A program made the translations under genes and the position numbers. From Symbiodinium natans (taxonomy: Eukaryota; Sar; Dinophyceae; Suessiales; Symbiodiniaceae), in contig CAJNDS010000780.1 of NCBI GenBank assembly GCA_905221605.1, forward strand, positions 126,001-182,500: a DNA stretch of 56,500 nucleotides. Reading direction: 5' to 3'. The notes under the pieces were generated by a model. It saw only the letters and a program-made list of their open reading frames with translations, did not search any database and had not been told where the DNA came from. Positions 31,270 through 43,905 of the stretch are shown piece by piece. Positions within the stretch are counted from its first letter, which is position 1. Each line of letters begins with the position of its first letter.

Positions 31270-33587
31270 TCTTTCCGCCAACGCCTCGGCAAACGGATAG
31301 CCCATCCCGACAGAAGGACCATGTCCTTGAATTCTTTTGCCACAGCAGCCCAGTACCGGAGAAAGCCTTCGTAGAGTTCAGAGCCTGAGCATGGGGAACG
31401 TAGAAGCTGCTGAGAAGATGCAGTGGCCCAAAGGCATTTGGCTCTTGACGGGTGCCTTCACGATAAAGCTCCGCCCAGAGAGCGCCGACTTGGAAAGTGC
31501 TGTAGTAATCACTGAAAAGCCTCCCCAAGCGCTGACGTGCTGGCACGCTGGCGGAAGTCATATCAGCACCCAGACAACTCTCCGCATCCGCTAGAAACTA
31601 CGCGCGAAAGGCAACGAACATTCATGAATTCTCATGAATTTCTCGCGGATGCGCCTCTTCAGGCACTCCTCCCGTACAGGAAGCCCGGATGCGTTGCGAG
31701 GCAACGTGCCCAAGGGCTCCGGGAAGAGCGGAGCCTGAAGTGGCTGGAGCGATTCATGCGGTTCCCGGTCTTTGTTCCAGTGCCTCACCTTGCTTTACAC
31801 TGCTTTAAACACTTTAGACTGTCTTCGGGTAATTTTCGCACTGCTTACGCCCGGATGTAAGCAGTCGCAACGGATGCTGCGAGCCTGCGCAAGGCGGCTG
31901 CGCGGGTCTTGTAGCAGAGCATCTACGTAGGCCTCGCGAGACGAGTCACGGATCATTCTGTGCACCGAATATGGAAACATAACCGTGCAATGGAGAAAGA
32001 GATCTGGCACAAGAGCTATGATTAGCCAGGCGGGCTGACAGAGGGCTCTTTGTGCTCCGATCTGGACCTACAAGCGCGCTCAGTCTTCGCGCCGCGGGCC
32101 GTGTGACTGGAGACGGACATTTGGTGCTGGATTCTGCACTGCCTCTGAAAGAGGGACTTGGCACTCAAGTTCTCTCTATCCTTGAGCTTTCTTCCTCACT
32201 GTTCACTGTGGCGTTCGTGCGTTTGCCATCTTTGTCTCTTCTGCCCGCCACGCCGGACTGAGAACGTCCACAGGTTTTCATTGCTACTCTACAGAAGCAC
32301 TTGTTGCTGTGGTCGGTGGCACTGCAACTCTTGGATAGCCTTTGATGGAAGCTTGCGCGCGCACAAAGTGCCTCCACCCAACCCGAATCCTTTCGGCCTC
32401 TGGAAAACCTTCGCCGCAGAAGTGGCTAGAGCCCAGATCCTCGGCCGCGGGCTCAACACTGGCTCAGCTCTCACCAGGTCGGGACCATCTTCCTATAGAG
32501 CAGATTACGGTGATTACGGCACCATACGGAGGTCGCGCGCCTGATGGAGGTCAGCGATTGTGTAGATCCCACGCTCGGCGAGCTCCCGAGTGAGATGCTT
32601 TGCCCTGTGTAAATAGCCTCAAGGGCCGAGATCGTGGAGTAGCAACAACGCCGTAGATGCTGCTAACAAGGCAAGATGAGTCCCTACAGTTCTGAGGCTG
32701 GAACTGCCATCGATGCGTCTCGGCTCCGGTTCCACTCCTGGCCACATCCTTAGAAGAGACAGCCACCCCCCCTTTCTTGGCGCACGGAAAACAGCCGACT
32801 TGTGGAGCCGGAGCGGCACTCCCAAACGGACAACGTTGAAGCCCCACTCCTGTTGCAGCACGGGCACGGATGGAAGCAAAAATGGGGGTCAGATCCAATC
32901 GGTTCTGCAATATGCACAGCCTTCAGGAGCTCGATGGTGGTCGAGTCCAGCGACTCCTCTGCGGAGAAGTTGTCGACGCGTGGTAGCCAAGGAGCTTCCT
33001 GCAACTGAAATACTGACTTATACTGACTTCATGATGCAGTTATCCTTTTTGGAGGCTGGGCCTTGTAAACAGCATTGATGCCGTGGAAGAGGCGTACCCG
33101 GCCATAGCTGTCCACGAAGTGGCCAGAAGTTGGATCGACGGAGATGCCATCTGGGAACACTTGAGAGTTGCACTGAAAGACACTCGAGCTAAGATTCACT
33201 CTGATGCAGCTCAGCACCGATTGTATGAGAGACAGGAGGGATGAAGCAACATAGTGCATGATTACGCATATCCGCAATCCCCAGCCCTGCCAACTTGGCA
33301 CCTAGCAAACCACCCGTGCCTACATCCTCTTGAAAAACTCAGACCTGCTCTGAAGTAGCCAGAGCTCTGCCCTGTGTACTCTGTACTCTGCACTACGTAC
33401 TCTGTCATGACTCCGTGAGCAACTACGGCACCGTTGGGCTCAAGAACCAACCAACCGAATCCCGCTCGCATACAACACCGGTGAGATCCGCCGACTTTCC
33501 GCAGCTGCCCTCTGCACACACCCACGCCAGGCCACCGAGTGCCGCAGCCACGCTGCCAATCAGGAGTAGCGCCGCATTGCGCTGCAT
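31270..33587 (-). CDS. Endoglycoceramidase-like glycosidase, N-terminal exons
   Basis: The start is an ATG at 33587 with a signal peptide (MQRNAALLLIGSVAAALGG). Later exons give VDPTSGHFVDSYGRVRLFHG and INAVYK (ends 33062), then EAPWLPRVDNFSAEESLDS ... LLK (32998-32921), EWGFNVVRLG (32849-32818), VMWPGVEPEPRRID (from 32748), ELAERGIYTIADLHQ (ends 32541), DLGSSHFCGEGFPE (from 32439), SDYYST ... ELYREGT (~31500), and ELYEGFLRYWAAVAKEFKDM (~31380-31318). This is the family order up to just before the catalytic NEP segment, which I could not find. Introns 33061-32999, 32920-32850, 32817-32749 and 32540-32440 are all GC-AG and restore frame exactly. The rest of the protein continues at 23.5-20.9 kb. 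Junctions near 32.65 and 31.45 kb are unresolved. Confidence 0.77.
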
Positions 33588-34234
33588 GGACGGAGAAGGA
33601 GAGGGGGAAGGTCATGGGTTATGGCCAGCTATGGCTGCTTTGCAAGCGATTTGCCGACAGTCTGTGCTCGGGGATGTGAGTACATGCGCTCTGCCTGGCT
33701 CATGTCCGGAATAAAGCTTGACGAAAACGCGGCGGCCGCGAAGCAGCACAGGATGCCAACGTATCTCTGTCAGATCCAAGGTACCATGTGTTATTGAAGG
33801 CCCTTGGCCCTAACCTTCAGCTTCCTCTGCGGAATGGCAGCGTTGGGAAACTCAATTCGCAGCCTCAAACTGCTTCCCGGCAACATCCAGGAGCTCCTAC
33901 GGGGTCCACAAAGCGTGACAAGAGCTCCGGCATGTTTGAGGCATCTTGCTCTTGGCCATACTATACATACTGCACTGAGGGGAGTTTCTGCCATGCGGAG
34001 GGAGTTATACGATCTAAATAATCCAAACAAGAAAAGACGCCTCTCCGGCTTATCTGCACAGGTTTTGATACAGTGCTTTTCGCATTGCCCAGGGTGGAAG
34101 GCGCCCTTGCTTTTTCAGGTCGAATCTTCAACCCCGTCTCCTGCAGTTGCGGCGCTATGTTGGGCCAGGTCTCCTCGCCATGTTGTGCCGTGAGAGAATT
34201 CTCCGCAAAACCCCCTGAGCTAGTCCATCTAGTC

Positions 34235-35638
34235 CTGGTCCAGGGTCTGATAACCGTAGGAGATGGCCATCTTGTCATAGTCTCCGACGACAGGGTTGAA
34301 GACATCGACCTCGGCTCGAAAGGTCCCCCGAAGGAGATGGCCCATCGTGACACAGTCGGGGGACATCGCAGGTGAAGCGCAGCCAAGGGGGCATCAAGCA
34401 AGCTGGCTGCATCTGAGCCTTGAATGTTTGGAGGCATGTAGTCCATCACCTGAAGCGTGAGTCCATGCTGTGGTCTCGAAACCACGACAGCATGTGAGTA
34501 CCCACACGTCGCCGCTCTCAGCTCGTGGCACTGGCCGACAAGCCATGCTTGGAAGTGCAGGATTTCTCCTCGACATCGGCCACATCGCAAAGCTTCAAAG
34601 GCACAACATCTGGAGACTGCTCTCAGCTGCTTTATGGTTGCTTTATGGTTGCTTTATGGTTGTCCGGCCACATGCAGCTGCTGACAGGACAAGACAGCAC
34701 GCGTGAGAGACCATTGTGGCCTTCAGGCATTGCAGGGAGATGCCCAGGCTCCCCTTGAAGTTGTGCCTTCCCGGGGGGTCTTCAGAGTGAGAGCGCCCTT
34801 CTGCAAAGCGATGATCCCCTCTGAACTCTTCGGTCCACACCCTCCTTTGGGCAAAAGTGGGCCTGAGGCCCAAGATGTGGCCGGTCTCATGCATGACCTG
34901 GACACCGGCTTCTGGCTTTCAGTTTTCACAACGTGAAGAACAAGCTTGTCAGCTTCAAAAGGTCTCCGAGTACGGCATGCCACCAACGCTCCCTACAGTG
35001 TGGATGCGAGTTGCTTGAGGGAGCACCAAACATCTGTGCAACAAGTGGCAATTGCTCGCAAGCCGGTCGCGACAAGGTCCTGCAGAGCAGAGTCGTCATT
35101 TGACAAGGGCGAGCAATGCTTCGAGCACGGGGTAAGGGGCAACATCCAACTTGGCTTTCCAGGACTCTCACTCAGCATGGCTACCCCTGACCCTTGCAAC
35201 TACAACACGTATCGGGAATAGACCAAGATAATGAGTAGCGCAGGCTAGCAGCAGCTAGCCCACACCAAAAGCAGCCATCGGAGACATGGTGTCCTCGAGC
35301 GCGGTGGCATTCAATGCAGCAGAGCGCGTCCCTTGTTGCCGAGCTCGCGCTTGGGAGGCACGTCCTGGCTGGAATCAAGGGAAAGTGCATGATGATCTTA
35401 TGGTGAATGTTGTCCCCAGCATGGTTTGCGCACTAGGACTGCTTAGGGGAAGCTTGAAGACCACTGAAGACCAGCTCATAGTTCCAGCAGTAGCCTTGCT
35501 CAACTCTCCGCCATGCGCGTTGATGCTGGCCTTCGAGGCAGCGATCACTGAGAGGTGACTTGCACGATCTGGTTGCAGACAGTGGGAAAACTGGCCGTAA
35601 GACAGCATCAGTAGAATCAGTAGACCACGAAGAGCCAT
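34235..35638 (-). CDS. Secreted zinc metalloprotease (HETGH-LGLRHNF type), partial exon model
   Basis: An ATG at 35638 begins a signal peptide (MALRGLLILLMLSYGQF). Downstream, the zinc site is assembled from exons: VMHETGHILGL (34897-34863) joined across GC-AG intron 34862-34767 to RHNFKGSL, then VMDYMPPNIQ (34449-34419) joined across GC-AG intron 34418-34315 to EVDVFNPVVGDYDKMAISYG. HExxHxxGLRHNFxxS followed by VMDYxPxNI and G-YD-x-AI-YGY is the layout of large bacterial-type zinc-dependent metalloproteases; two His and a Glu for catalysis are present. Exons between the signal peptide and the zinc site (35.5-34.9 kb) and those beyond 34235 are not resolved. Peptide substrates are unknown; secretion is inferred from the leader. 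Confidence 0.62.
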
Positions 35639-35799
35639 GATTTCCTGCCTCTGCCCGTCTGCAGGAGCTTCAACCTGGCACACACGCGTCACTTTGTCAT
35701 TCTGTGTCACTATGTGTCACCACGCGCGACTGTCCGCATCGCATTGCTGCTCTTGTTTCCGCTGGGGGCCACCCCCTTCCCAAGAGCCATGTCCCATTG

Positions 35800-37350
35800 C
35801 TTAGCCTCAACATGATTCAAAACCGTGTTCAACTGCCTACCTTAACTGTTGCAGGCAGCCAAATCTCAGCTCTTTAGCCTTCGGTTTCTCATCTCTTTGT
35901 CTTAGTTCATGCTTCGGGGAAAGGCATTCCGAGGCCACCCAAGCCTTGGTGGCTTCGGCGCCGGTCCACGTGGCAGGGCCAGGTGCGTTAGGCCGGGCCT
36001 CGGACATAAAGAGGCTGATGGTCCATGAACTTATATCAGTCTAGCAGGTTATATAGCTGTAGCGTCTAGGATCCCTCTTTTAGGCTCACTTTCCGCCCCT
36101 ACAAGGGCAACAGTCAGGCTTCAGCGCAACAACTTCCGAGCTGCCGGCGCCACGCTGTCGATGTCCTCGAGCCATGACTTGACCCAACCTGCACCGTTCG
36201 AGCACCTCCCTGCATGTGTGATCTGGGGGTTTACGAAAATTAGGGGACCCATAACAGTAAGGACCCCAAAAAAGGTACCCCTAATATCATAAACGCCCAT
36301 ATGTGTCTAGTACTCATACTACAGCATTGATACTGCACGGAACATTCTGACACTCACCTAGATGCAGCCAGGAGGCCACTGGACATGGTGATGTCGCTCT
36401 TGACAATCTCACCGCTTCGGGGATCTACCTTACAAGGCTCATCCATTGGGATGTGCGCGTGTTTGTGCGGTCTGCATGGAGTCAAAAACCGCTACAAGCA
36501 GCTTGACCAGGAGCAGCTCGATAGGGCCCCGGCTTTCGAGATTCCCATGCTGACAACTTCATCTGACAGGCAGAAAGGAGGGAGGTGGTCACAGGCAACA
36601 TGCTGCACTTTGCCAGCTGCAAGAGATACTGGCTCTTTCAGAGCCAAAAGCCCGGACACCTGACAAATCCCAGGAGATCGTGCTGAAGCGGGCATCCGAC
36701 ATGTCATAGTCCTGCACTCTGCACAGGATGGCTGCACGGGCTGAATTTAGCACATGCAAGCATCTTGCAACTTGCCCCATCAGGCTTGAGGATCAGACTG
36801 AGGAAGGCGTCTTGGGGTCTGGGGGGGGGGAGGTGAGGCCTGCGCCAGCTGGCTATCGGCACTAGAGGACAATCTACCTGACAACTCCATCAAGATGACT
36901 TCGGCCGGTGGCGGCTCCGGCATTTCAAAAGGCGCACCGCTAATCCTTTTGGAGCTTCACCGTACAAATACACAGTGTGCATTTGCAGTTACCTTTGAGA
37001 TGTGCTGTTGTCCGCTTGGCTTGGGCTTTAAGACTTATGAGGCCTTGTTGTTTTTTTTTACCTATTTTCCGTCAACAAAAATGTCATTTTGTCTCTCAGA
37101 TTTTTTCAAATGAAAATGCTTTACGAGACGCCATCAACTGACGCGATATGCCTTGCTGCCGATACCACATCAGGGTGGTGCAAGATCCTTGTTCTTAGAC
37201 TTCTGAAAGCACCTTGCATCAGGCGATACTCTAGGAGTGCGACTTGTTCTATTGTGCATCGAGTCAGGCGAGCGTCCCTTTTGCGACGTTGTTTTAGGAC
37301 CTTCTGTCCGACAGTTTAGGGTGAACAACACCATTCTCCACTGCAAAGTG
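35800..37350. other. No firm gene; weak minus-strand exon candidates
   Basis: Apart from the inverted-repeat element, only short protein-like segments occur (for example VQDYDMSDARFSTISWDLSG near 36690). A G run lies at ~36821. Confidence 0.35.
36224..36299. mobile_element. Miniature inverted-repeat element, copy 2
   Basis: A 76-bp relative of the element at 21191-21274. The left end reads TGGGGGTTTACGAAAATTAG; the reverse complement of the right end reads TGGGCGTTTATGATATTAGG. The internal sequences share GGACCCCAA-type blocks. Confidence 0.6.
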
Positions 37351-37690
37351 TCACGGTGAGGCATGCCCATCCCTCGCTCCTTCGGCCAATCCTGACAAAT
37401 GACAGGCTGACATTGGCACAGGCTTCAGACCAGGTGGTTGCGCGCCAAAATATCGCAAATCTCCGGCCCAAATGGCACAATCCAGTTCACAAAGGCCGGC
37501 GCCTGCCTTGTCACCCGGGACAATAGCCCGCACGGTGTTTGGATGTCCCAGCGGCGCGAATGCTGCATTCCACGCCTCCCGTGTGGCGGCTTCACTAAAG
37601 GCGAAAGCTCCGACAAAGTGGGGGTCCGATGGGGCCGCCATGGCTTGGAGCGACAACGGGCAATCAAACCTGAAGCGAATCTTTGCCGAG
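37351..37690 (-). CDS. Probable terminal exon, function unknown
   Basis: After a CTTCAG acceptor near 37670 the minus strand reads FDCPLSLQAMAAPSDPHFVG and AFAFSEAATREAWNAAFAPL, continuing to a stop at 37351. Composition is protein-like and uninterrupted for ~105 codons. No family is recognised. A possible earlier exon of the same gene (HEIDRNLASIWRYNLKA, ~38370-38325) ends at a GC donor. Confidence 0.4.
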
Positions 37691-38280
37691 TTAGTATCAT
37701 CGTCAACTATCAGGGGCCCTGACTTGGGGGGAGGAGGGAGAAGCCATTATGGGAAGTTGGTTAGAGAAAGGCGTTGTTCGTTGTCCAACTGTCCACAACG
37801 GGCAGGGCACTTTATGTGAACGGGCTTACATTGTCGCAGCTGCCAAGGCATCGCCGCAGAACTGCTGGACCGAGTCAGCCCAAGTTAGCCCCACTACCGT
37901 TCAATGTAGAGACAACTCACTGCCTCGATGCCCTGTCGGAACGCTTCTCGCCAGCGAACTGGAACCGAGAGGTCCACATAAACGCCTCAGTCGAGGCATG
38001 TGTCTCTCTTTTATCTTGCCATCGCAGCTGTCCAAAAATCACTTTTTCGATGGTCCCATGGAAAAAAATACCCCTTCTTCAGAGGGCGACGGGTAGTCAC
38101 ACATCAGAGACAGGATGTGAGGCAGCTTGGTCGAGGCTGAAACGGATCTGCTGGTCCGGCAGAGCCTCGCGGAGGGGGCTCGGTATAGCCGCGAACTGCC
38201 TATTTTCACTGCTCTCTCTCTCATTTGGACACGACGATTAGTTAGTATCCCTGTTATCGGAAACACTCTCGAAACAGGGC

Positions 38281-38409
38281 TCCCCCATTTTGAGAAACAT
38301 CCCCCCCCCCCCCCGCCGGTCCAAGCCTTGAGGTTGTAGCGCCAGATGGAAGCCAAGTTGCGGTCGATCTCGTGGCTGGGGGCTTCACTGCTGGCAGCCT
38401 TCGGCGGCA

Positions 38410-38489
<80 letters not shown>

Positions 38490-38490
38490 T
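38281..38490. repeat. C run and CAG tract
   Basis: A C run (~38301-38315) and a CAG/AGC tract (~38407-38490), open in several frames on both strands (polySer, polyLeu, polyAla). A short telomere-like CCCTAAACC patch follows at ~38518-38545. Confidence 0.8.
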
Positions 38491-39387
38491 CCCTCAACTC
38501 TGAACCCACTAAACACGAAACCCCAAACCCTAAACCCCCAAAAGACCTGGAACGTACGCGGCCTGGTGGTACCCGAGATCTTGGAACTGCGAGGCGAAGA
38601 ACAGCAGCCTGGGAATTGGAGAAGCGGAGTCGATGACATGCTCAAGCAAGGAGAGTCCCCGGATATCCATGACTTGGATTTGAGCCCTTTCTTGCATCTA
38701 CGGTCGTAAGCTTCTGCGGGCACGGTTTGACAAGCCATCCCTAGTACGCGGTACCTTTCACTGCAACAACGTTTGCGTGCATTCTGTAGTGCGGACACGT
38801 GCGGGTAAGAACATGTATCCTTCAGTGGGGAACCGGTCATCGCTGGGCCGTGCAGCCATGGGAACCTGCATGTCGGGCCACAGTCAGCGCGAACAGGGCT
38901 TCTGTGACACTGGCACAGAGTCAGTGGTGAAGCTGGTCATCGTGTGGAAGCCGAAGGCAGCAGCATGCAAAGTCAGGCAGACCACTATATGTTACATCTT
39001 GGGGCAAGGAGGTTCGCAGAGCACTAGCCTGGCGCAACAAAGGAAGTTGCCAGGTCAGTTTTCCCTTTCGGTCTCAAAGCACACAGCACCACAACCGCTG
39101 TCTTCCAGCATCCCTCTGTTCTTGCCTCTGGCAGCAAAACCACGGAGTAGCCAACCTCAGCTTGGGTTCAGCGCACTTTGGGAAGTGGCCCCAGACGACC
39201 CCTTCAACCGAAGAGATTGCAATGAACAGCATTCTGGAAGACAGGCAGTGCAACCCCGGGTTGTGAGCACTAAGCTTGAAGCGCGAAGAGGAGGGCCACC
39301 TGAGATTGTTTCTGCCAGTTCAGCAGGGCCGGGAAGGCCACACACAGCACTCTCAGCTGGACCCCGCCGCTCCTCCCTTTCCAGAAA

Positions 39388-40088
<701 letters not shown>

Positions 40089-40104
40089 ATTCGAAGTATA
40101 AGTT

Positions 40105-40912
40105 TCACATTGCATTTGTCATGCTGCGGATGGTGTGGGGGGTCCTGGAGCATGCCCTTGTGGACCTAACTACGCTCTCCACATGATACAACTTTGTTAC
40201 AGTGCAATGTAGCTGTTGTCCGAGGGCCAGGCTCATGAGGTATTCCACAGAGACGTCGAAGTTCTTGGCATAGCCACGAGCCTGCGTGTGCATGCACCGT
40301 GGATCCAGATAAGGGCTCTCTGCACAAGGCCTGAAGGATGCGGTAATCGGCAGCATCTGCAGCAATGCTGGCCTGGCATCACATTGGGCGTCGGAACGCG
40401 CGCAACATGAAAGGCTGTAAGCGCCGGACCGCGAAGAAACCGGCATAGATCAGCTTGACCCCACTGATTACAATTCGTTTGCGGTTGCCTTCCAGAACTG
40501 GAATTTGAAACAAAACCAAAAAACAACAGGAAACCTCGCTAGGAAGTTTCAACAAGTTCCAGCATGCTCCAGCCTGTGCAATGAAGTCGCTCAAGGCTTC
40601 CAAGCCAGCCATCGCCAAGGCCCTGGCGCACCGCCTTTCAAGATTCAGTTCGATGTCGGCTCAAGAAGAAATGAGGCTCTTAGTATGTGCTGCGAGAGAC
40701 TTCGGTCTGCAGGGCAATCTTGTGACATCGCACATATTGCAAGCTCTGCATTGGTGCTTGTTGTCATGATCGTTGCTAAAGCCCACACCCTGAATTAATT
40801 GCCAAAATCGCGTCGCAACCTCAGAAACCACAGACGCAAGTATCTCTGCCACTTCCTCCTCATGAACGTGTACTACCGCAGCCCCAAAGGCATCAACACG
40901 CCATGTATGCAC
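40105..40912. other. Conflicting exon candidates on both strands
   Basis: The minus strand offers GYAKNFDVSVEYLMSLALGQ (~40270), VLEGNRKRIVISGVKLIYAG (~40480) and HEEEVAEILASVVSEVATRF (~40860). The plus strand offers MKSLKASKPAIAKALAHRLS and continuation (40581-40769). They cannot all be real. Strand uniformity in the window favours minus. No family is recognised. Confidence 0.25.
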
Positions 40913-40919
40913 GAGTGCT

Positions 40920-42340
40920 TGTTATGTTGTGGTGAAGGCTCGCCTTCGCGATCTAACTCTGTTTCTCAGTACAGTTCGCCTTGCATTGACCGTCTAGGTA
41001 CGAGTACAAACAGTGATTTAGGTCCTTCAATGAAAATGATGAAACTGCACCTGGAGTGACATGAACAGACATTCATACTGAAGGAAACGGCACCACATCA
41101 ACTTCTCGTCTTAGAATGACATAAACAGAAGTTCATACTGAATGAAACGCCACGACATCCGTTTCTGGTCAAACTTATGTTTGCCCTATGCATCTCAGTG
41201 AAATGGCAAACTCATCAGTGGCCACGACCGAAAAGCACAAGGCTGCTATGCCAAAACATGTCCAGCCAAATGGTTGCCAGCAGAAAGAAAATGCGCTCAA
41301 AGAAGGGGCGACATACGTAGACCTCAAAACATGTCAAATATCAAAGCTTGAAACGTTGATGATTTGCATTCATTGTAGAATGGAGAGAACACAACCTTGT
41401 CGAGCGGACATTAACGGTTATTGAGCAATCTGATCTAATGCACATTCTTGCCTTAAAGAAAGAAAAAATGGCGTGACCGGCATCAAGATACAGCAACACG
41501 GCCAGGGTGCAGCGTGGTTCCTTGTGACACAGACAATGTAGATAAATTAACTCACTGTGTGAACATCTTACATAAGCAGCTCTCATGACTCTCAAAGAAA
41601 CTGTGCAAATCTTCATCAAAGAACGAGGATGTCTTCAGACCGTGAGCGGTTGATTTGAAAGTCCGACACCTGTTATGATCACGGGTAGAAGCCTGAAACC
41701 AAGGGGAAGCTCAGAAGCCAGAAGCGCATGCCCAAAGGCCTCTTCAGACTGGTTGTCTGACGTGCGGATGCCCAAGTTGGGTCGGAAGAAGTCGATGCCT
41801 GAAGTTGGCAAGCCCTGCCACTCTTCCACTCTTCTGTTCTTCCACTCTTAGGCCACTCTTCCACTCTTCCAAGGAAGAAGTCGTTTTGGACAGGATACAG
41901 GTTCAGCTTTCTGACACCGCCCAGGCTTCTGGACAGGTGCCTCTGCTGTCGGAGCCATCTGGCTAGCCGACAAGCGCGCGTATCGGTGAACGGCGCAGTA
42001 ACCGCGCCGACCACATCGACCGAATGACTTGTCACCTTCTTGGCTGCTTGGCTGCTTTGAAACAAGCAGTGGGCGCACAAGCTCTGCCTGAAGCGGAAAA
42101 CTAAGACCAACGTCTCTGCAAGCCTCAGCACGTTGCTCCTGCAGTTGACTTTTAGTTGTGACACTACAATGTAGAAGCACAAACCAGCAGCAATTCAACG
42201 TCTCGTACCAACTAATTCGAAGTCACAGGAAACGTGCAGGCAAATCACTTGTCTAAACAGCCTTCAGGCTACGGGGGGCGTTGCAAAAGACAAAATCTGC
42301 TCTGGCCCCAGGCGCCTCCATACTCAGACGCATGACACAA
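40920..42340. other. No supportable gene
   Basis: A 48-bp direct repeat with GAATGACATAAACAG-like sequence occurs around 41058-41165, and short CTTCCACTCTTC repeats around 41820-41870. I see nothing else. Confidence 0.5.
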
Positions 42341-42349
42341 AGCACTTTA

Positions 42350-42381
<32 letters not shown>

Positions 42382-42559
42382 GGTCACCCCCCCCCATTGG
42401 ACCCACCGCAGGCCTTGATCTTTGCAAAAGTACCGCAAATACCGATAAAACCTATGCTGTCTGGTGATTTTCCGGTGACCGGATTCTTGACTGTATTCCT
42501 TAATTCACTCTCTCACACACAAACGGAGGGTTTTTCTTTCTGTTGGCTTTTGTTTATAA

Positions 42560-43905
42560 TTTAAGATTTAGGCATTTAAACCTAAGCCTGCAAAAAAACC
42601 CTTAACCTTTAAACCCTGTAGAGTTGAGGTTTCAAGGTTAAGGGTTTAAGATTTAGGCATTTGAACCTATGCCGGCAATTAAACCCTAAGCCCTTAACCT
42701 TTGAATTCTATAGGGTTAAGATTTTTACAGGTTTAGGGTTCAAGATGAAGGCATTTAAACCTAAGCCTGCAACTAATTTTAAACCCTTAACCTTTAAACC
42801 CTGTAGGGTTAAGGTTTAAAGGCTTAGGGTTTAAGATTTAGCCATTTAAACCTGTAGCCAAGCCCTTAACCTTTAAACCCTGTAGGGTTAAGATTTTAAA
42901 GGTTTAGGATTTAAGGTTTAAGCATGTAAATCTCAGACTTCAATTAATTTTAAACCCTTAACCTTTAAACCCTGTTGGGCTAAGGTTTAAAGGTTTCGGG
43001 CTTAAGATTTAGGCATTTAAACCGATTCCGGCAATTAACGCTAAGCCTTTAACCTTAAAACCCTATAGGGTTAAGATATTTAATGGTTTAGGGTTTAAGT
43101 CTAAGGTTTAGGAATTTAGACGTATGCCGGCAGTTCATATTGAACCCTTAACCTTAAACCCTTCTAGGGACAAGATTTAAAGGTTTAGGATTCTTTACTT
43201 AGACATTTAAATCTAAGCTTGCAATTAAACCGAAACCCTTAACCTTTAAACCCTGTAGGGTGAAGGTTTAAAGTTATAAGGTTTAAGATTCAGACATTTA
43301 AACCTAAGACGGCAATTCACAACAAACCCTTAACCTTTAAACCCTATAGGGTTTAAGGTTTAAAGGTTTGGGGTTTAAGATTTCGGCATTTAAACCTAAG
43401 TATGTAATTAATTTGTCACCCTTAACACCCTTAAACTTTGTAGTGTGAAGGTTTAAAGGTTTAGGGTTTAAGATCTAGACATTTAAACCTAAGCCCATAG
43501 AGTTTAAACCTAAAGGGTTTAAGGTTTAGGCATCTATTCCTTAACCCTAAACCCTCTAGGGTCAGGACCCTAAAGCCCTCGGCAATCAAGCCTACACCCT
43601 TGACCTTCAAACCCCATAGGATGAAGGTTTGAAGGTTTGGGGTTTAAGACTTAGGCATTTAAACCTAGAGGGCATTTAAGCCTTAACCCTAAACCCTTCA
43701 GGGTCAGAACCTTAGCACCCTATAGGGATCTAGCACCCGCAGGTATACATCGGATTTTAAACCATTACACCCTGTAAGAAGGTTTAGGGTCTTTTCGGGG
43801 TCTATCTCCAAATTTCTCACGGGGTTAACCCTGCAGGGAATAAAGTTAAAGGTTGAGGATTGAAGGTTTAGGCAATACCTAACGGATTAGAACCTTATAA
43901 CCCTA
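42560..43905. repeat. ~90-bp AT-rich hairpin satellite
   Basis: About 12-14 degenerate units, spaced 79-103 bp (centres near 42613, 42706, 42799, 42878, 42971, 43060, 43163, 43250, 43344 and on). Each has an inverted repeat around CCCTGTAGGG: CCTTAACCTTTAAACCCT on one side and its complement on the other. Between units lies a spacer like GATTTAGGCATTTAAACC. Divergence increases toward 43.9 kb. Confidence 0.85.

Noticed and set aside
42263-42276. CCGTAGCC on the minus strand as a second spliced-leader remnant
   Set aside because: Only 8 nt match, which is expected by chance in a window of this size.
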